A stretch of 8,811 nt of DNA, taken from contig DHWG01000161.1 of NCBI GenBank assembly GCA_002413075.1, positions 1-8,811 of the forward strand. Direction: 5' to 3'. Below, piece after piece: positions 5,499 through 8,811 of this stretch; the first letter of the stretch is position 1; each line of letters begins with the position of its first letter. The position numbers and the translations under genes were made by a program. The notes below the pieces were generated by a model, which had not been told where the DNA came from, made no database searches, and saw only the letters and a program-made list of their open reading frames with translations. The stretch comes from Desulfosporosinus sp. UBA5188 (GTDB taxonomy: Bacteria; Bacillota; Desulfitobacteriia; Desulfitobacteriales; Desulfitobacteriaceae).

Positions 5499-6755
5499 TT
5501 ATTCCTCCGGCTCGCTTCGCAGCGTAGGGTTGCTTATAATACTAGTATTCAAAATCTCGACCTCACAGGAAACATGATAATTTACCGTGGGGAAAATATT
5601 ATCCCATTGATCCTTGACCTGCTTCCAATCGACCGGGAAAGAATTATGTAGGTTTTCAGAAAAGCCGACATAGTCAGATTTAAGCTCTTTCTGCGCTGTG
5701 TCAATGGTATGTTCAAGTTGTCGTTTCATAGCTTCCTCCGCCTGTTGCTGAATTTGTTCTATTTTCTGGGCATCTCTCACGTTTACATCGGCTGATCCGG
5801 TTTCATGAAGTGAAACCTTGGCTCTCATGTCAATATTCATAGTTATGCCATTTTCCGAAATTTGCGGCATAATAGTCGTTTTTCCATCTATAATGTCAAG
5901 CTGGATTTCTCCCTTTTCCTCATTAGGCTGTGCTTTAGGCGTATAAGTCAAAGTTATACTACTCCCCTTTGGCGAATCCATAAGCCACCTATGGGCTCTT
6001 GTATCCTCTTCATTCAGCACACCCACCATTCTTTGATCTTTGAAAATGGCAGTCTTTGCTATCGTCAGAGTTTTAGGCTTTCCCTCCGAGTCCAAAGGCC
6101 TACCAACAGCCTTTTCCAACTGACGGGTAACCTCTTTGTCAATGTCCTGCAACTGAGCAAATGGAGTCGAGCTTACATGCGGATCTTCATTGAGTCGGAC
6201 AAAAAAATCATTACAGTTCACGGGTAGGACAGGACCTGCTGTTTCAAAGTTCTGCATAATAAGATCCAAGCCTCTCGCTGGCACTTGCTCCAGCGCAATA
6301 TCTTTCTCTAGAATCTCCTTAGCTGTCTTGTCGGTGGTAAGTATCCTGTCCGTGCGTCGGAACTGTCGGTCGCGTTTTAAGTCGTCCACGATTTCGCCTA
6401 TTCCCGTTTTCGCCAACCCTTCTCCTATGACAATCAGTTTACAGTGGGAAATTAAGATTCGTCTTGTCGACTGCGCACCTAAATTACGGATGGCTTCAGA
6501 CAGCGACTTACCCTCGCTATTCATGACCGTGTAAGCCGGTCCACCGTCGCCCCTCTGTCCGCCAGTTTGCTTATTACTTCCGTTCCCTTGAGTGCTCGCA
6601 ATTTGCACGGTCAAGAGGATTATTTCACTTCCGGGTACACGGTCAACTCCGATCGCCATGACCGTGGCCAGACGATCGACCTCTTTATAATCCCAGCAAC
6701 CCGTCAGGAGTAAGGCTATTGATAGACATACCATGATCAAAACCAATTTACGCAT
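5499..6755 (-). CDS. gerC: Spore germination receptor C subunit (GerC lipoprotein)
   Basis: GerC-family lipoprotein, the C subunit of the germinant receptor, anchored by a diacylglyceryl cysteine to the outer face of the inner spore membrane. The signal peptide MRKLVLIMVCLSIALLLTGC ends in the lipobox LTGC, with C20 as the modified cysteine; the following WDYKEVDRLA is typical of the family. Two alpha/beta domains and a charged helical stretch near the C terminus follow. The 418 residues are close to family length. A GTG at 6764 would add three residues, but it overlaps the SD AAAGGGTG, which is well placed for the ATG at 6755, so that start is used. The gene begins 12 bases after gerA and ends 4 bases before the D-subunit gene. 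Confidence 0.93.
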   Translation of the reverse strand: MRKLVLIMVCLSIALLLTGCWDYKEVDRLATVMAIGVDRVPGSEIILLTVQIASTQGNGSNKQTGGQRGDGGPAYTVMNSEGKSLSEAIRNLGAQSTRRILISHCKLIVIGEGLAKTGIGEIVDDLKRDRQFRRTDRILTTDKTAKEILEKDIALEQVPARGLDLIMQNFETAGPVLPVNCNDFFVRLNEDPHVSSTPFAQLQDIDKEVTRQLEKAVGRPLDSEGKPKTLTIAKTAIFKDQRMVGVLNEEDTRAHRWLMDSPKGSSITLTYTPKAQPNEEKGEIQLDIIDGKTTIMPQISENGITMNIDMRAKVSLHETGSADVNVRDAQKIEQIQQQAEEAMKRQLEHTIDTAQKELKSDYVGFSENLHNSFPVDWKQVKDQWDNIFPTVNYHVSCEVEILNTSIISNPTLRSEPEE

Positions 6756-6767
6756 CGTTAACACCCT

Positions 6768-8372
6768 TTATTTTTCATTATCATCGGGCGGGACTGGTTT
6801 AAGAAAGAATTTCTGTCTCTGTCTGTTGTTGTTATTCTTTGCAATCAGGCGAGGCCTATCACCCATAGCCCACCAAGGTAACCTTATCAAGGAATCTTTC
6901 ATATCTTTCAGGTTAAAAGGAGCAAACGGAGCCATATAAGGTACCCCAAAAGAACGCAGGGATACAAGATGTGCGCTCATAACTAATACGCCCAGTAGAA
7001 CCCCATAAAGACCCAAAGTAGACGCTAACGCAATCATACCGAATCGCAAAATGCGGATTGCCAGTGCAAAACTGTAAGAAGGAATGCCAAAAGAGGCAAT
7101 ACCGGTAAGGGCAACAATGATCACCGTGACCGGTGAAACCATGCTGGCCTGCACTGCAGCTTCCCCGATAACTAGCCCACCCACAATACTAACCGCTTGT
7201 CCCACCGGCTTTGGCAGCCGTAAACCCGCCTCCCGTAATGCCTCAAAAGTCACTTCCATGGTAAGGACCTCAATCACAGTGGGGAAAGGTGCCCCTTCAC
7301 GAGCGGCTGTAATGCTGATCAACAACGAAGTAGGCAGCAAACCTCGGTGAAAGGTCGTAATGGCAATGTATAGCGCCGGTAGAAGCAAAGCCAAAGTGAG
7401 GAATACGAAACGAACAAGCCGTATCGATGTGGCATAAATAGATCGATCATAATAATCCTCACTGGACTGCAGAAACTGCGTCATCATCGTTGGTACGATC
7501 AAAACAAACGGAGTTCCATCCGTAAAAATAGCGACCTGACCCTGCACAATTGCAGCGGCTATCTTGTCAGGCTTTTCGCTGTGATCAATTTGAGGAAAAA
7601 CCGAGAAAGGTTCATCTTCAATCATCTCTTCAATGTAGGCGCTTTCCAGCACCGAGTCCACGTCAATCAAAGATAACCTTTTTTTCACCTCGTCCACCAC
7701 TTTGGAATTTACGGTTCCGTCCAGGTAAGCTATATTCACCTCAGTTTTGGTGACCCGCCCAAGGACGAACTTCTCCAGTTTTAAATTAGGTGTTTTTATT
7801 TTTCGCCGCAACATTGCCGTGTTTTTCTGTAGACTTTCGGTAAACCCCTCCCGAGGGCCTCTAACAACGCCTTCCGTAGCCGGTTCTGAAACGATCCGCC
7901 CATCAAAACCTTTGGTTCCAATTTTCAAGGCTTTGGATGTTCCCTCTAGCAGTAAGACGACACTTCCCGTAAGGACGGCCTCTTCAACTTCTCCGATTGT
8001 CGTGATTTCTGTAATGTTGCCGATTTCCAGAAATATATTTTTAATAATTTCAATCGTGTTAGAACCTGAAACGATAATATTTGATGACTTAATGTTTACT
8101 AAAGATTTTAAGATGTCTCCGTTGACCGTCTGTTCATCCGTCAGCCCATTCATATACAAGAGCAGAACCGGCACTCGTTCCTGCCCTATCTTCAATTCCC
8201 GATACATGAAATCAGGGCAATTGGTAAAGATCGTTTGCATTGTGGTCTGGTTATCAGCGAGAGAACTGCTTAACTTAGGGTTTTCCAGTTCAGTCTCGAC
8301 CTCAGCCACACGGGGCTGAATTAACTCAGGTTCTGAAGCTTTCTTCATTTTACCGAAACGGAAGGGTCGCAT
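6768..8372 (-). CDS. gerA: Spore germination receptor A subunit (GerA family)
   Basis: GerA-family A subunit of a germinant receptor in the inner spore membrane. The first 300 residues form the soluble N-terminal region, including the signature EGVVRGPREGFTESL (168-182) followed by RRKIK. The membrane region (about 315-475) has LLPALYIA (330-337), REGAPFPT (358-365), EAGLRLP (381-387) and GQAVSIVGGLVIGEAA (391-406). A hydrophilic C-terminal tail follows, ending in DDNEK. The 534 residues are a normal length. The start has TGAGGCGG four bases upstream of the ATG; the next internal Met (residue 9) has no SD. It leads the operon gerA-gerC-D-gerB. Receptor operons of this type are normally made in the forespore under sigma-G, but no convincing sigma-G promoter was found in front of it. 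Confidence 0.95.
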   Translation of the reverse strand: MRPFRFGKMKKASEPELIQPRVAEVETELENPKLSSSLADNQTTMQTIFTNCPDFMYRELKIGQERVPVLLLYMNGLTDEQTVNGDILKSLVNIKSSNIIVSGSNTIEIIKNIFLEIGNITEITTIGEVEEAVLTGSVVLLLEGTSKALKIGTKGFDGRIVSEPATEGVVRGPREGFTESLQKNTAMLRRKIKTPNLKLEKFVLGRVTKTEVNIAYLDGTVNSKVVDEVKKRLSLIDVDSVLESAYIEEMIEDEPFSVFPQIDHSEKPDKIAAAIVQGQVAIFTDGTPFVLIVPTMMTQFLQSSEDYYDRSIYATSIRLVRFVFLTLALLLPALYIAITTFHRGLLPTSLLISITAAREGAPFPTVIEVLTMEVTFEALREAGLRLPKPVGQAVSIVGGLVIGEAAVQASMVSPVTVIIVALTGIASFGIPSYSFALAIRILRFGMIALASTLGLYGVLLGVLVMSAHLVSLRSFGVPYMAPFAPFNLKDMKDSLIRLPWWAMGDRPRLIAKNNNNRQRQKFFLKPVPPDDNEK

Positions 8373-8480
8373 ACCGCCTCACATCCTATAATTTCGTTAT
8401 GTATTAAGTTATATAACTCAATTAGTATCATTTGCGCATTGAAGCACTAATATACAAATTAATAAACCAAATAGGGATAA
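8373..8480. promoter_or_regulatory. A+T-rich leader region of the germination operon
   Basis: This is the presumed promoter region of gerA. A 12-bp perfect palindrome AGTTATATAACT lies at 8407-8418. A GATACTA on the minus strand resembles a sigma-G -10 element, but the nearest GTATA-type -35 is 21 bases away instead of about 18. The gerA SD region contains the minus-strand sequence AATTATAGGATG, which shares 12 bases with the left arm of the palindrome at 3872. No operator or promoter can be assigned with confidence. Confidence 0.35.
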
Positions 8481-8517
8481 TAGGGAGGGACATCTTCAGG
8501 TAAGATGCCCCTCCCTA
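8481..8517 (-). terminator. Long hairpin, probable terminator of the acyl-CoA synthetase gene
   Basis: Arms at 8481-8496 and 8502-8517 form a 16-bp stem with a 5-base loop. The single mismatch (8490/8508) becomes a G-U pair in minus-strand RNA, so the structure is continuous only in that direction, which points to the minus-strand transcript coming from the acyl-CoA synthetase gene. The sequence after it (UUAUCCCUAUUUGG) is only moderately U-rich. It would also shield gerA from read-through. Confidence 0.55.
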
Positions 8518-8553
8518 GCGATCAAGAATGTTTATTAATACATTCAATAGATT

Positions 8554-8571
8554 AAGAGCCGGAAGGCTCTT
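8554..8571 (-). terminator. Short hairpin just after the acyl-CoA synthetase gene
   Basis: AAGAGCC (8554-8560) and GGCTCTT (8565-8571) form a perfect 7-bp stem around a four-base loop, which is UUCC in minus-strand RNA. It starts 22 bases after the stop codon of the upstream gene and is followed by UAAUCUAUUG-like sequence rather than a U run. It probably works with the longer hairpin at 8481-8517 to end that transcript. Confidence 0.45.
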
Positions 8572-8593
8572 TGCTATTAAAGAAAGAAATAGC

Positions 8594-8811
8594 TTATCGT
8601 TCCGTTTGATTAGCCACTAAACTTGCTGCACCATATTTTTCCCTCAAACGTGGTTTTTCAATCTTTCCGGTGGGATTACGCGGAACTTGATCAAATATTA
8701 TTTTACGAGGACGTTTATAACGCGGCATTCGAGCACAAAACGACTTTATTTCTTCTTCATTACACTTGCAGTCTGGTTTTAGTTCAACGATAGCAGCCGC
8801 GATTTCACCCA
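8594..8811 (-). CDS. AMP-forming acyl-CoA synthetase, C-terminal end
   Basis: The last 71 residues of an acyl-CoA synthetase/AMP ligase of the ANL superfamily (the AMP-binding C-terminal domain); the remainder lies beyond the right edge. GEIAAAIVELKP begins the domain strand, MPRYKRPRKIIF is the usual stretch before the active site, and PRNPTGKIEKPRLRE is the A10 motif, whose PTGKI lysine contacts the acyl-adenylate in this family. The enzyme would join a carboxylic acid to CoA with ATP cleavage to AMP and pyrophosphate; the substrate (short-, medium- or long-chain fatty or aromatic acid) cannot be told from this part. It precedes the germination operon on the same strand but is separated by two hairpins, so a functional link is unlikely. 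Confidence 0.9.
   Translation of the reverse strand, partial: GEIAAAIVELKPDCKCNEEEIKSFCARMPRYKRPRKIIFDQVPRNPTGKIEKPRLREKYGAASLVANQTER

Noticed and set aside
5862..6227. 121-codon open frame on the plus strand opposite gerC
   Set aside because: It is antisense to a well-supported gerC and its translation has no family-like features.
7747..8319. 190-codon open frame on the plus strand
   Set aside because: It lies wholly opposite gerA, whose family signature is unmistakable, and shows no recognisable domain; it is a shadow of the coding strand.
8420..8455. Sigma-G promoter for the germination operon
   Set aside because: A GATACTA -10-like element is present, but the only GTATA -35-like element is 21 bases away, too far for this class, so it is not listed as a promoter.

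Overview
The window looks like chromosomal DNA from an endospore-forming member of the Bacillota, most likely a Clostridia-type anaerobe such as the Desulfosporosinus/Desulfitobacterium group; the genus is a guess. The evidence is a complete spore germinant-receptor operon with strong Bacillota-type Shine-Dalgarno (SD) sites, several of them serving GTG or TTG starts. No rRNA, tRNA, CRISPR array or insertion sequence was seen.

Right part (about 4085-8811), better conserved and richer in G+C. All genes are on the minus strand except one small gene. From right to left: the C-terminal end of an AMP-forming acyl-CoA synthetase (8594-8811), two hairpins that probably terminate it, then a tight four-gene germination operon: gerA (6768-8372), gerC (5499-6755), a two-helix receptor D subunit (5282-5494) and gerB (4150-5244). 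A weak hairpin with a U tract (4085-4108) probably ends it. Together these would form an inner-membrane receptor of dormant spores that senses a small nutrient.

Middle (3632-4096). A roughly 270-base non-coding stretch carries two striking inverted repeats, one of them a 34-bp near-perfect palindrome that overlaps a near-consensus promoter. Directly after it lies a small plus-strand gene for a one-helix membrane protein, convergent with the germination operon.

Left part (1-3631), lower in G+C and accessory in character. A two-gene minus-strand operon encodes a 947-residue protein that fuses an N-terminal methyltransferase-like fold to a RecQ-type helicase with an unusual cysteine-containing insertion (788-3631), followed one base later by a 222-residue coiled-coil protein with a C-terminal membrane anchor (118-786). 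Next to them an extended -10 promoter and SD start a further minus-strand gene that leaves the window after seven codons. The helicase and membrane-anchored coiled-coil pair is the best candidate here for an undescribed system, possibly phage or plasmid defence. That role is inferred from architecture and context only.
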